Shown here one piece after another: positions 34,927 to 46,345 of a stretch of 64,000 nucleotides of DNA. The DNA comes from Kitagawia praeruptora. Lineage: Eukaryota; Streptophyta; Magnoliopsida; Apiales; Apiaceae. The notes under the pieces were generated by a model that was not told the DNA's origin, made no database searches, and saw only the letters and a list, made by a program, of their open reading frames with translations. The position numbers were made by a program, and so were the translations under genes. The stretch lies in assembly GCA_037693485.1 (NCBI GenBank), contig CM075352.1, positions 66,776,001 through 66,840,000 of the forward strand, written 5' to 3'. Position 1 is the stretch's first letter; each line of letters opens with the position of its first letter.

Positions 34927-35912
34927 TTATCGCCTTTGTCTGTGCTTTAAACCTCTCTGACTGGTTCCTTTACGTGCAAACTTTGAAGTTCTCGCGACTC
35001 TAATACTATGAACTCTGCTACCCTGATCATCCCAATGCTTAGCCGAGTTGTACCTGGTAATGTAACCAGAATTCCCACTTACTCCTACTCGAACACGATG
35101 GCTATGCGATCTCAGTGATCTTGACACATGGTCCCTTCTGTAATCTCTTCTCGGTCTCCTTTCCTTTTCAATCAATCTGGTCAAGTTCATCATTAGAAAT
35201 GCTGCTAGTACTCTCTTCTTCTAGCTCATCACTAGAACTTGCATAGTAGCATTGCTCTTCCACATCTCTTCTGCGCCTTTTACGGTTTATTCGCTTCGCA
35301 TGACGGATCTTATCAAATAGAAAGAAGCAACAATACTCCCACATCGAGACATATATCGAAATGCATCCCCATAATATTTTGCAGGAAGTCCAACATATGC
35401 ACTTAAAAATTCCCAATTCATAGAGCAAATAAAAGAAGAAGAGAACTGCAATTTAGCAAATAAGACATGCAAGTGATAAGTGATAAGAAGCAAATTATTA
35501 AACATACGAATGTGAGGTAAGGCAAGAAAAACACTCACCAAGGTACAGTAGAAGTGCAACCATGGCAAATTTGAATAACTGGGAAACGCAGAAACTTTCG
35601 ATATAACACATGAAATCCCATGTTGGTGCACATACTGAACTGAACCACAAACCATAAAAGTGAATTTTTACAGAGCGTTTGAACAATATATAACTTCTAT
35701 TTTGGTTGGAACCATTAAACACTAATCTATGTATATATTTTTAATACATACAAGTCACAATATGGTTTGGATAAAGAAGAAACCAAAAATATATTTATGA
35801 TTAGGAAGTAGTACCTGCAAGATTTTCCTGAAAGAAAATTAAGAGAAGATCCAAATATTTTTGAAATGACTGAACCAATTCCTGATGCAATGCCGTTAAT
35901 GAAATTGTCCAT
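34927..35912 (-). pseudogene. Cysteine-rich plant membrane protein, frameshifted
   Basis: Function unknown. Three exons fit on the minus strand: 35912-35815, 35639-35539 and 35445-35168, all GT/AG with matching phase, giving 158 residues. The protein starts 'MDNFINGIASGIGSVISKIF', then a cysteine-rich part (SCSSVC...CYIESFC), a hydrophobic segment across the exon 2/3 join (about residues 55-75), more Cys pairs ('KCICWTSCKILWGC'), a basic stretch 'KRINRKRRRRD' and an acidic tail. The stop at 35168 lies inside a frame overlap: reading on in another frame from 35193 gives 88 more basic residues ('HSHRVRVGVSGNSGY', 'RVARTSKFARKGTSQRG') that I would expect as the natural C-terminus of such proteins. 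So either a one-base frameshift or a short unspliced intron is present. I recall similar uncharacterised plant proteins but cannot name one. Confidence 0.65.
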
Positions 35913-36195
35913 TACAACTGTAGACTCTTTCTCTATTCCGTTTTAACAAATTTATTTTCGGTGATTATGTTTGAGAATCAATACAAATTACAAAGACAGT
36001 TAATGAAATTTAATCATACAAAATCGTGTGTGTATTATTTAGGAACAAAACCCGTTGTTGTGTGCTTTCTGAAAGTCAAGAACTTGTTAAAAGCTGTGCA
36101 GAAGAAAAATTCTGGATGATGTCCAGTTTGTTTCAAATTTTTCTGAACAACAAAAAAATTATACTTCATTTAATAAATTTATTTAAATTTTCTAA
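35913..36195. promoter_or_regulatory. Upstream region of the cysteine-rich protein gene
   Basis: About 280 bases before its start codon on the minus strand, bounded by MULE-like copy 3. This element lies only 284 bp from the start codon and could affect the promoter. No TATA box can be fixed. Confidence 0.35.
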
Positions 36196-36982
36196 GGGTG
36201 AGATACCAAACTACCTACCAATTAATTCCCACTGCCCAAAATGCCTACAGGGAGAATCGTCCGCCCTTTTTACCCACGGGCCACGCATTTTGGAGATGCG
36301 TATAGGGTATACGCATTTCACAATTGTGTGACCTTTGTTAAATTCATTTCAGAGTTGTGAACAGAGGAATACGCATGATGATAATGCGTGGAACTGAACA
36401 CGCATTCTGAAGATGCGTGTTTGCCAGTACTGTTCATCGTCGTTTTTCCGGCTAAAAATTTGACCATCAAGTTCCGTCTTCTTCCAGTCCCATTCTATAT
36501 ACCAAACTACTCGTGTTCACTTCCTCTACAACTCTATAATTGTAGATTTCCGTTTTTTTTGCCGAATTTAAAAAGCCCAATTTGACCTCATTTTTTCCGA
36601 TATGCTCTCCGGTGGGTTGATACAAGCCCCTTCGGGGCCATAAATTAACAACTCGATGTCTCAAAATGCTGGGGAACGTCTGGGCTTCGTTTTGATGTGG
36701 TTGGCTGTGCTGGAGATAGCCGGAATATGGTCGACGATGAAGATGCGATTCAAAGGCGATTTTACCTTCAGAGCAATCCTGGCGTCGTTTGTGTGATAAT
36801 GACGTCGGATGACGTCAATACGCATTCCTGTGATGCGTGTTGCTTGATGCGCATTCACCTGATGCGTATCGCAGTACGCAGTGCTGAGATGCGGAGTCCG
36901 TGGGTAAAAATGGCGGCTTCTCCCGAAAATGGGTATTTCGGGCACCTTCCTTAGAAAAATGATGTAGTTTGGTCATTTTCTC
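36196..36982. mobile_element. MULE-like non-autonomous element, copy 3
   Basis: Flanked by 9-bp target duplications ATTTTCTAA (36187-36195 and 36983-36991). The ends GGGTGAGATACCAAACTAC and, inverted, GAGAAAATGACCAAACTAC form a better TIR than in copies 1 and 2. The internal layout matches theirs despite large divergence: hairpins such as ACGCATTTTGGAGATGCGT, ACGCATGATGATAATGCGT and ACGCATTCTGAAGATGCGT, the phrase 'actgttcatcgtc', a 'ttgaccatcaagttccgtc' block, and 'tttgtgtgataatgacgtc'. It has no transposase. This is an independent insertion of the same family. Confidence 0.8.
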
Positions 36983-36991
36983 ATTTTCTAA

Positions 36992-37928
36992 TAGAAAGTT
37001 ATTATAACTATTTAAAATAATGCATTAGTTTAAGAGTGTGGAAATTGGTTTGCAAATGTGGTATCAATGACATTAGTGTAAAAGGTCGTGCAAGATCTCG
37101 TCCAAAACTGTATATATATTCAAATAATTTTATAATTAAAAATATGATAAACTATAAGATTTCAATTTATCTAACATTTTTGTAGTTATTTTGTAATTTT
37201 GCATACTAATTTTTTATATTACATTATAAATTATTTTTTAACTCAATTTTAAAATTTTCTAAATATTTCAGTCGATGTTAAATATGAAAAAACGATCTTA
37301 ATGACCCATGCATGTATATGAAATTTACAATCAAAATTTTGATTTTATCATATACAGATCTAAGTACTCAACCATTATATATTATATTGATCAATTTGTC
37401 ATTGTATATAAAAATTCATATGTACCATACTTTATAACCGAGTTATAGTCTAATTGATCATTATAAAAAATTATTGTAATTTTGTAATATTTATGATTTA
37501 AAAATTTATATTTTTTTGATTTAATTTGAATATTTTAGAAATAATATGAACCAACATTTCATTTATTCAAAAAAAGGAGGATGAAACAAAAAGAGAAGAT
37601 AGGTGGTTTGTATTATAGGATTTTTAAACAAAACTTAGAATCAACTGTAGCACAATTGGTTAAAGTATGAGTTTAATAGTATAAAAGTTTAGTGGTCCGA
37701 ATCTCAACACAAGCATAATTTCATTACTTTTTACATATTTATTGAATGATAGCATTTGCATAATATTTTATAATATTTTAAAAAATAGGGGTAAAGCAGT
37801 AGTTTCATACCCATTAAAATGACAAACTTTACCCTTGTGTTGAAGTTTAATATATAATAATAGATAATACCTTTTAAATTCTTAACCTCTCTCAAAATGT
37901 CATTTATAATATTACCAAAAAAGTGCAG
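36992..37928. other. AT-rich stretch with a tRNA-like fragment
   Basis: No gene is supported. Around 37649-37705 the phrases 'tagcacaattggttaaag' and 'gtggtccgaatctc' resemble the A and B boxes of a tRNA-derived promoter at a suitable spacing, so a SINE remnant or decayed tRNA is possible. The rest is low-complexity AT. Confidence 0.4.
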
Positions 37929-38029
37929 CTAGTTTTCGTCCTGATTTAAAAATCTTATTACATTTAAACAATCAGATTCAACATCTACAATGTCAAATCC
38001 CAGCCACCTGGCCAACCTCACTCCAAGAA

Positions 38030-40045
38030 GAAGAGCTTTTGCTTCAGCTGCCTCAACCGGGAGAGTATGCTGCTTCCAATCACAAAAAGCTTCAATGTTT
38101 TCCCTCGCTCATTACGACATATCGCCCCACACCGACATAATTATTCTTACTGTCAATGGTTGCCTCACAATTGATTTTTATAGCCCCGACACCAGGAAGA
38201 ATCCATTTTGCAGCACTCTTGGCCTCTTTCTTTTGACACCCAACTTGATGCTCCTGAAATTCCATTAGATATAAATTAGCTCTTTGAAACAGGTTGGCGA
38301 TCTTGGAATCCACGCCTTTATAAATAAAATCATTTCTTTCTCTCCATATTTCCCAAGATAATACCAAAAAATGCTCAAACTCTGAAGTATTCAGAACTTT
38401 AGCAACTAAAACCATGAGATCACCAGGATCCCACACATTTTTACCTTTAATCTTATTGTAATAATCACAAATTTTCCGTGCTCTTCTAACTACTGGGCAA
38501 GTCCATTAACAATGTGTCGCTAGTTCAGGAGCTAAACCACTTCTAGGACACCTCAAATATACCTGAACTCCTATTTTCCCAAGGTTATGAAACACAGGAA
38601 TCCAATCCTTACAAGTCTGCCACCCGAACATCTTGATTTTTGGTGGAATGTTCAGCCTCCACAACGTTTCCACCACTCACTGTTTTCCTTGTTATTTGAT
38701 GTGTCAGCAATGTCAAAATCTGCTAACGCCACTCTATAACCACTTCTGACATTATACTTTCCATCTTTGTTATGACTCCAAATAATTTCATCATCATTAT
38801 CAAAAGATCCCACCGAAATTTGCAAAATTTTAGCCCCATCACTCGGGGAAAAAAGTTGAGCAGTACGATCTCTGTTCCACTCACCATTTGTTAATCTCAA
38901 ATTTGAAACAAAAAAATCATTCAAAAAAATTGGTGGGTTTGCGAAACCAACATCATTCTTACTAAACACCCAATTATCCTTCAGAACACTAATACTCTTC
39001 CCCGACCCAACTCTTCACTTACAGCCTCTCTCCAGAATTTCCCTGCCCCATATGATAACGCCAAATAGATGAAACATTTCTCCCACACCTAGCTTTCAAA
39101 AAATCAGAATCTTTATAATATAACTCCTTCAAGACTTTACTGATTAAAAGACATTTATTTTTTATAATTCTCCACCCCGTTTTTGCCATCAAAGCTTAAT
39201 TAAACAGCTCTAAATTTTTAAAACTCAGCCATCATTTATCCTTAGGCTTGCAAAGCTTATCCCACCTTCCCCAATGAATCTTGTGATTATTCTCTCAACT
39301 TCCCCACAAAAATCTTGCCATAAGTCGGTAGATGTCCTTAATAAGACTTCTGGGAAGTCTAAAACAATTCATGGTGTAAATAGGAATGGAATGGATCACC
39401 GATTTAATTAAGATTTCTTTTCCGACTTTAAAAAAGTACTTACCTGCCCACCTGTAAAGTTTGCACCATACCCTTTCCCTGATATACTTGAACCGCTCAT
39501 TTTTACTTCTATAGGAACTAATTGGGATCCCCAAGCATTTTTCATGGCATTCAACTTTTTTTATCCCAAAACACCTTGAACTTCAGCTCTCGCAATAGAA
39601 TTAACTTTCTTGCCAAAACAAATTTCAGATTTCTCAAAATTAACTTTTTGACTAGCAACCATTTTATATTCATTCAGGACATTTTGAATTGCCACACATT
39701 CTTTTTTATCTACCTTGCAAAAAAATAAACTATCATCCGCAAAGAATAAATTAGAGACGTATAAAGAATTATTACCGAATTTCAGACCATGTATCATATG
39801 CTTCTTTTAAGCCTCTTTAAAGATAGACTTTCCGCACAAAAAAGGAAGAGGTATAGAGATAATGGATCCCCTTGCCGTAACCCTATCATTGGAGTGAAAT
39901 TTCCCCTCACTTCCCCGTTAATCAAAAGTGAGAAAGACATCGATTCAACACAATTCCCAATCTTTTTGATCCATGAGCTTGCATACCCACTGCTTCTGTG
40001 AAACTCCACTCTACTCTATCATATGCTTTCGCAATGTCTAGCTTT
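38030..40045 (-). pseudogene. LINE reverse transcriptase/RNase H remains
   Basis: Broken pol gene of the L1-type LINE. Open pieces: 40009-39794 (RT fingers/palm), 39797-39561 (palm with F-A-D-D), 39534-39295 (thumb), 38969-38652 (zinc-finger-like zf-RVT) and 38436-38092 (linker 'FLVLSWEIWRERNDFIYKG' and RNase H start). At least four frame changes and several stops separate them. It is not functional. Endonuclease and ORF1 would lie beyond 63.5 kb and are not recognisable there. Confidence 0.85.
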
Positions 40046-40050
40046 AAGAC
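40046..40050. repeat. Target duplication of copia A, left copy
   Basis: AAGAC, repeated at 63472-63476 directly after the right LTR. The pair fixes both ends of element A. Confidence 0.9.
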
Positions 40051-42611
40051 TGTTAGGTCCGGAATAACGTAGAAGGGGGGTTGAATACATTATTTAAAAA
40101 ATATTTCAATTTTTGATGTGGATATTGAAAGTGTTTGTCCTAAATCCAATCATGTATGATGAGTTAGGAAGAACTTTCTTGTATTCTTATTTGATTTCAT
40201 TAATATTAATAAAATACTTGTTTTGGTTTTATTACGGGCTTTATCTATTTAAACTGTTTTAAATAAGATATTCCATGGTTTAAAGTAAAGCTTCTAGAAT
40301 TATAATGAGATTATAATAGTGAGATCTAGAAGATGATAACTCTAGACTTAAACAGTTCCTGATCATAGGATAACTAATCGGAAGTTAGTGAATCCGCAAA
40401 GATTGGTACATACTATGCTTGCTCCTTTCAGGAGGATGTCTGTTCTCATAGGCATTTGTGTGGTGACACTATAGCTAGTATGTAGGTGCTTATTAGGGAA
40501 TAAGTTCACTGAACATGACTCGATAAGTTGAACAACTGATGGAGTTTACTCACGTGTCGATAGTTGTTCACTGAGTGATAGATGTACAAGTGTCCCTAGA
40601 CTTGAGATCGTTATAGTAATCTTGTATATAATGAACTATGCTTTGGTTTAGTCCTTAGTCTCAAGGACATCCATTAGGTCTATTCTGGGCATAGGGATTT
40701 GTGTATGGAGATAGTTAACGGTCAATAAAGGATCTACCCCTTCCAGTAAAGGAAGAGAATATCCTATGCTATTCTTATGATGCTAGTTCCGGAATCTCTG
40801 ACCAGAGTGTATGAAATTAGAAAGAAGTTTCTAATTTGCATTAATATGAACTTTGCATTATGAATAAGAAATCATATGATTAAATTTGATAGGCTTGACA
40901 CGAGATCCATGCCTTGTATTTAATCGGGATATTGTAGGGTAGAAGGAATTGATTGTACGATAACTAGCACTGACAGGTTCTTGGTATTCTAAGCAGTGAA
41001 TTCATGTTATCCGGATAGTCGCGATATGTTGAGAAGCATCACTCACGATGTAGAATAAATATAATTAATCAGTTAATTATATTTAATGAATTTTAGAATT
41101 CATATAAATAATAAATAAAAAGTTTATTATTATTTATTTCTACTACCGGCTTAATATTGAACCTACAGGGTCACACCATAAAAAGATTAATTTATTGATG
41201 AAGGTATTTTGAGAGAGCAAGTTGTTTTTAATAATGATTAAAAAAGTTTAATTATTATTTAAACATTTTGTGGGATTTATATATTAATATATATATGATA
41301 TATTAATTATACTAAACCTACATGAGCCCTATAAATAGAAAGAGATGAGAAGAGAAGGGTATGCATTTTGTGGTTTTGTGAAAACCCTAATAGCCTCCAT
41401 CTTCATCTCTCTCTCTCTCTCTCAAAAAGAACAAGGCACCATTTTTATAAAAGCTTGTTTTATAAAAGCTTCATCGAAGATTATTCTTGGTGGATACCGG
41501 TAGAGTGCTTCACACTCTGAGAAGCAACTGCTAGCAACCATCCAAACCATCTTCGATTTTTCAAGGTAAGGTTTCGATTCCTTGTTTATTCATTTTATAT
41601 GCTTTTCTACATGTACGATATATGGTTTTTACGGATATAATTGTTATACCATGCTTCCGCTCGTCCGTAAATTCCTTCAGATATGAGATCAAAAATACTG
41701 AATCGTAATAACACAACTGTTTGGGAAATATCTTTGAATAGATAAAACCTAGAGGTTTGTTACACAATCTAATCCTATGGATCAGCTACAAAATCAAACA
41801 CTCCTGGATAGTTTAGGCACAGGACCTTCTATCCGACACTTCCTGAAAGCGGGCTAAGCCGGCTTTCCTACTAGATGGACTGTCTAGCAGCTTACACAGA
41901 GAAGATATAAGAGAGAGAATAGAAAGTTGTGTGTTGAGGTGTGTTTTGAAATGAAATACAATAGGCCTATTTATAGATTATAGAAAGTCACTATGCTGTA
42001 CTATTCCAACAGCTCCCGCGGCCCCACTAGCCACTTTTTGAATAGTACCACTATTCATCACCTACCAAAAACGTGTCTGCTGAAATTTTCTTTTCACGTG
42101 GGCCCCACCAGCCACTATTTGAACAGTACTATTCACGTGGGCCTCACCTGCATAGTAATCACTATTTGCATAGTAACCACTATTTACACAGTAACCTGCA
42201 TAGTAACCGTGCATAGTAATCTTGCATAGGCTTTGGCAATATTTCTGTGAATTAGTGTGTTGATCCTTCTCGTATGTGCTGACACTTAGTGCACTGGTCT
42301 AGTTCACAAGTGACTAGCACTGATCTTGATCTTCATACCTTCGTTGCATTCTAATTGATTAGCCTGCAGCAGTATCTTCAAATTATATATAAATACATGG
42401 AATCTTTTGGCCCTTCAACTGAATCATATGTACATCTTATTCTGTCACTGAGGCTTGATCATGTTAATGAACTTCTTTCAGCGACTTGATCCTTGTCGGT
42501 GCCTGTTCTTCAAATTTCACGATCCCTGTATAGAGTTAATATTATTTATCTTTTATCCTAGTTGAGTTATATATGTCCTCTATTACATATTACATCACAT
42601 TATGCTTTACA
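40051..42611 (-). repeat. Copia A 3' LTR, interrupted by a solo LTR
   Basis: About 1.0 kb of LTR sequence after removing the insert 40126-41679 and one GATAT copy. It pairs with 62292-63471. The minisatellite of 'gcatagtaa' units at about 42148-42229 is much shorter than in the 5' LTR. Confidence 0.93.
40126..41679 (+). mobile_element. Solo LTR inserted in the copia A LTR
   Basis: 1554 bp, TGAAAGTG...CCTTCA, flanked by GATAT (40121-40125 and 41680-41684). The intact partner LTR reads 'gtggatatgagatc' at this point (about 62359-62372), confirming the insertion site. A TATA-like 'cctataaatag' near 41329 and a (CT)n run near 41407 suggest plus orientation. No internal coding region remains, so recombination between two LTRs probably removed it. 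Confidence 0.88.
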
Positions 42612-42626
42612 ATCTCCCCCTATTTG
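42612..42626 (-). promoter_or_regulatory. Copia A polypurine tract
   Basis: Minus strand reads caaatagggggagat, directly before the 3' LTR. A second AGGGGGAG lies inside ORF3 near 42940. G-rich tracts of this form, often repeated, are typical of Sireviruses. Confidence 0.85.
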
Positions 42627-42842
42627 ATTGTTAGGGTTTGACAAGCAAATTCCTAGAGGATAACTCAACTGATACAAAAAAAAAGAAGTTCAAAGATAAA
42701 TAATATTAAAGTGCATTCTGGATCATATATATACATTTTCCAGATTTCTAAAATTAAATCAAGTGCAAGACAATTGTTCCTCTAGACTGAACATATCTTC
42801 AAGTTTGCCTTGCTTTCTTTCCATATAGCACTAATACTCCCA

Positions 42843-45800
42843 TTAGCTTTTCTTTTCCCAAAATAAAGTTAATTCCTTGTCAACAACCTTTTCCTTGCCC
42901 TTACGCCTGGTAGATTTTTCTTGATCATCCACCTTCTCCCCCTCAGTTGGGTTATCCTCCAGAGTAGTAGGATGTGGAGTTGGTAAATTAGACGAAGCTG
43001 TCTTCCCCAAGGAATGAATTGCATGACTAAACTGGGATGCCATGGAACCTAATTGAACCTGGAATGCATCATGTTGAATAAGTTGCAAATTTTTTATTTC
43101 TGCAATGGACTTACAGATATTTTGTAACTCTTTCTCCATTGTTTGGACCCGTGTAAAGAGTCTGTTGTATTCCTTTCTGGTTACAGGTGCATGTGGTTGA
43201 GTAGGTTGCTCACTCGTGCGTTCTGCAGGTGTTTCACTCAACACTCTATATTCACTCGGTTTAGTGGTTTGGGTTACACTTACATGTTCTATTTGTGTTT
43301 CCCTCAACTCTCCTCCAGAGCTTCCACCGATATGTGTACCTGCAAATGAAATCATCCTAGCCCCTTTTTCAGAGGTCACGGATGGTGCAATGAAAGTTCG
43401 TGAGCTTCCGTCCTCGCGTGAAGCGAGTTGCCGACCACAGGTAAATAGTGGTAAATCTCGAAAGAGATCCAGAGATTTTCCCTCTGGGAAGTTAAACTTG
43501 AATTGATTAAATGGCACAAAACCAAAGTTTCCCTCGTACGTCTGTGAAGACACTTGGTTCATAAAAGAACCTCCTACCGATGGAACTTTCCGTAAAATAG
43601 AAGATTCACCAGCAGTTATTGAGGTAGGTAATTCCACCTCGAATGCCTGTGAAGGCATTTGATCTTTAGAAAGATCATCAACCACTCTTATGTTCCGTGA
43701 AATGGAACTCAAGATAGTTGCTCCCGTTAATTCAACCTCATTTACATTTGCACTCATTGGATAAGAAAGAATTGTTTCACTAACAGTTGTCGTTACCTTA
43801 GTGTTTACACTAAAACACGCAAGCGTACGTGGTCACAAGTAATATATAAGGTTAAGTCCAAATTCGTTCCCACAGGGATCTGGTTATGGTTTTAATTCAG
43901 TAAACGCACCTATGCAACAATGTATGATCTTAATTCACTGCTAAGACAATTAATAAATTAAGGTTTTAACTAACTAAATTAAACTAAGAAGCAAATTAAC
44001 AAAACTACGAATTAACTAACTAGCAAGAATTGAAATCTAATTACTTCTGCAAGATAAACCATGGAATCCCAGCTTTATTAAATACCTTGCTTAGATCTGA
44101 CGCCTTTCATCACTATATGCAATGGTTATGATATCTGATCGAATAACACGAAACAAGTATACGCTACTTCTCAGTATACGAATACCAAACTAAACATACA
44201 TCCACAAAAGAGATAGAAGATGAATAGACACCAATTATGCTTAGACCCTATATCTCTATAGAATTTGAAAACATAACGGTTGAAGAGCAAGTTATCCATA
44301 AAGATCACACAGGGCAATATAAGTATTTTCATCTCACACCACGAATCATATTGATAAACAATTATGAACCTATGCTAGCATGGCAAGTTCTAAATCTCAA
44401 GATCCACTTTCACTTCACAAGAGATTAACAAATTAGATGTTCATGACGCATCTATCAATTAAGCATAACCATACGAGGATATCAGATATACATCACACAC
44501 AGATCTGTAAAGCAATCAAGATACTAAAGCTCCATAAATAAATCCGTTAGAATCCCATGACAACGATTAGTTCATAATCGAACCTCTCGTCATCATGGGA
44601 TCTGATGAAACCATGATAAAAACAAAGTATGAAAAGATACAAATAAACATAAGTAATTGATATGTAATAGTTCTACTCCTAATGATGATTATCTATGTAT
44701 TATGTCTCCCTATTACAATGGTAGGATGTGTTTATATAGGCTCTAGAAGTCTTGCCCAGCAATAAAATACCAAAACAGAATTATAGTAGAATTTCTGCAA
44801 GATACGTTTCCTAAACTGATTCTATTTTTTAAGGGAAATTCGTAGCTGACTTTTCTTCTATTTTCCAGAGCCATTCCAAACGTAATTGGACCTCTGGACC
44901 ACCTTAGAATGATAGATAACTCCGTTATCTTCACGTGGACAGTAAGATCGCCCAAAACTGACTTCTAGAACTCAAGATATGACCCAAACAGTGAATCTCA
45001 CGCGTGCAGCCCAATAAATCCGAATTTTAATAAATTAAATCTCCAAAAACGACAAAAACATCCACCATAATCAACATCCTTGTAAATCTGCACAACTAAA
45101 CAAAACACATCAAAACTACAAGAAACTTGAGCCCAAGACAATCAATTTAAGCCGATTTAGAATGTTCCAAGTGGATATAAAATCCACTTATCACTTAGGT
45201 TCATTGGGTTTACTCCATTTAGAATGAGGTAGAGTGGCTGATGTAACTAACTCCTTATGTGGTGTTGCTGAGGCTCTATCTCCCTCAATAATGTGATTAA
45301 CTGGTCGTTTAAGTGACAATTAAGGTGTAGGAGTTTGTTGTGTTTGTGTTTGCATTTGTAGAATGGGCTCTTCGACCTGTGTTAGAGTCGGTGGGATTTC
45401 CTGCTCTTGGTCGGGTAAGATGGCCACTAGGGGCTATAGAAATTGTATTTCCTGTGACACAATAGGGAATACAGAGGTTGGAATAGCAGGGATTGAAATA
45501 TTACCTTGTCGTATACCTGCTCTCACTGGTCGTGGTAACAACGGAAGTGGGACAGTCTTTAGATATTCAGTTACGACTGTAGGCACATCCGTATATTTCT
45601 TTTTGCTTATGTAATTAATTACATTCGTCTTCATGGAAGAACATTCCACCTTTTGACCATTTTCCAAGCGTACCCTGTCTTCATCATTCAAAAAATCATT
45701 TAATATTAACTGTAGAAACCTTGGATATAGACATTTGACATTTTGAGTCCGAACATCTCTTGTTCCCAAGCGTTTCATTTTTAAAATGATTTGACCAAAC

Positions 45801-46345
45801 ACTATTTTTTCAAAATTAATCCTCAAATTATTGGCGACCGCATACCCTATTATTTGAATAAATTCAGGTATTCGATCTTTATTTGTTCTATCCGAGGAAA
45901 AAACATGGTTAAGAGTGTGAAAGAAGAAATTCCAGTACTGGGTTAGAAACGTTCTAGAGAGATTACCAGTATTGAAATTGCCATCTTGGTACCTTATAAA
46001 ACGAAAGAACATTTCAATCTGTTCAGGTGTAGGATCAGAAACGAGATTTTCCATATGAAAATGAAGAATTCGATTAACATCTCGTTCAGTGACCCTAATC
46101 GACCTACCAAATAGTCGATATGTGAATGCACACCCGTCCTGTCTAGAAGTGTTAACTGCACTACAATATAGTTCACGCAATGCATCATGGTTAAGCTGCA
46201 CTTGTGTAACTAAAGCATAGTGAATTAATGAATGTTCATTCAGAAATTGTGTCCAAGCCCGAAATTGCTCATCCTGATTGGTTTCGATTTGCTGAATGGA
46301 AACAGGATTAACTTTAACAGTTAAAAAGCTTCCCTACAATGCCAT
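42843..46345 (-). pseudogene. Copia A ORF3 (post-pol ORF), broken
   Basis: Function unknown. It lies between RNase H and the 3' LTR, where Sireviruses can carry an envelope-like ORF. From the ATG at 46345 one frame runs to 42843, about 702 codons after removing the 1392-bp insert and one CTTAG copy; the two halves are then in phase. Stops occur at 46334-46336 (codon 4), 45434-45436 and 45320-45322. The N-terminal third has a compact, hydrophobic-patterned region ('FLTQYWNFFFHTLNHVF', 'YAVANNLRINFEKIVFGQ') that aligns in order with the B ORF3. The middle is Pro/Gln/Ser-rich. The C-terminus has a likely coiled coil ('RVQTMEKELQNICKSIAEI') and a basic end ('STRRKGKEKVVDKE'). No transmembrane span or cleavage site is obvious. 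Confidence 0.7.
43802..45193. mobile_element. Solo-LTR-like insert in copia A ORF3
   Basis: 1392 bp, TGTTTACACTAAAAC...CCACTTATCA, flanked by CTTAG (43797-43801 and 45194-45198). It has TG...CA ends and a 5-bp duplication, as LTRs do. The left end holds a small palindrome (AGTGTTTACACT, counting two flanking bases) and the right end another (GTGGATATAAAATCCAC). No coding sense is present; the 63-codon frame at 44237 is chance. Removing it restores the phase of the surrounding ORF. Confidence 0.8.

Larger units (their letters stand above)
37929..40050 (-). mobile_element. L1-type LINE, 3' part, split by copia A
   Basis: Degenerate LINE in minus orientation. From right to left it shows RT ('LKLDIAKAYDRVEF' up to 40050, 'GLRQGDPLSLYLF', catalytic 'FADDSLFF'), the thumb region ('KVGKEILIKSVIHSIPIYTM'), a zf-RVT-like block (38652-38969) and an RNase H domain ending at 37929 ('LPVEAAEAKALLLGVRLARW'). 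Many stops and frameshifts break it. The RT reading continues beyond copia A at 63477, so the element was whole here before A landed. Confidence 0.85.

Noticed and set aside
35287..35722. Minus-strand frames of 122 and 74 codons over the cysteine-rich gene
   Set aside because: They read through introns; the three-exon model with matching phases explains the coding sense better.
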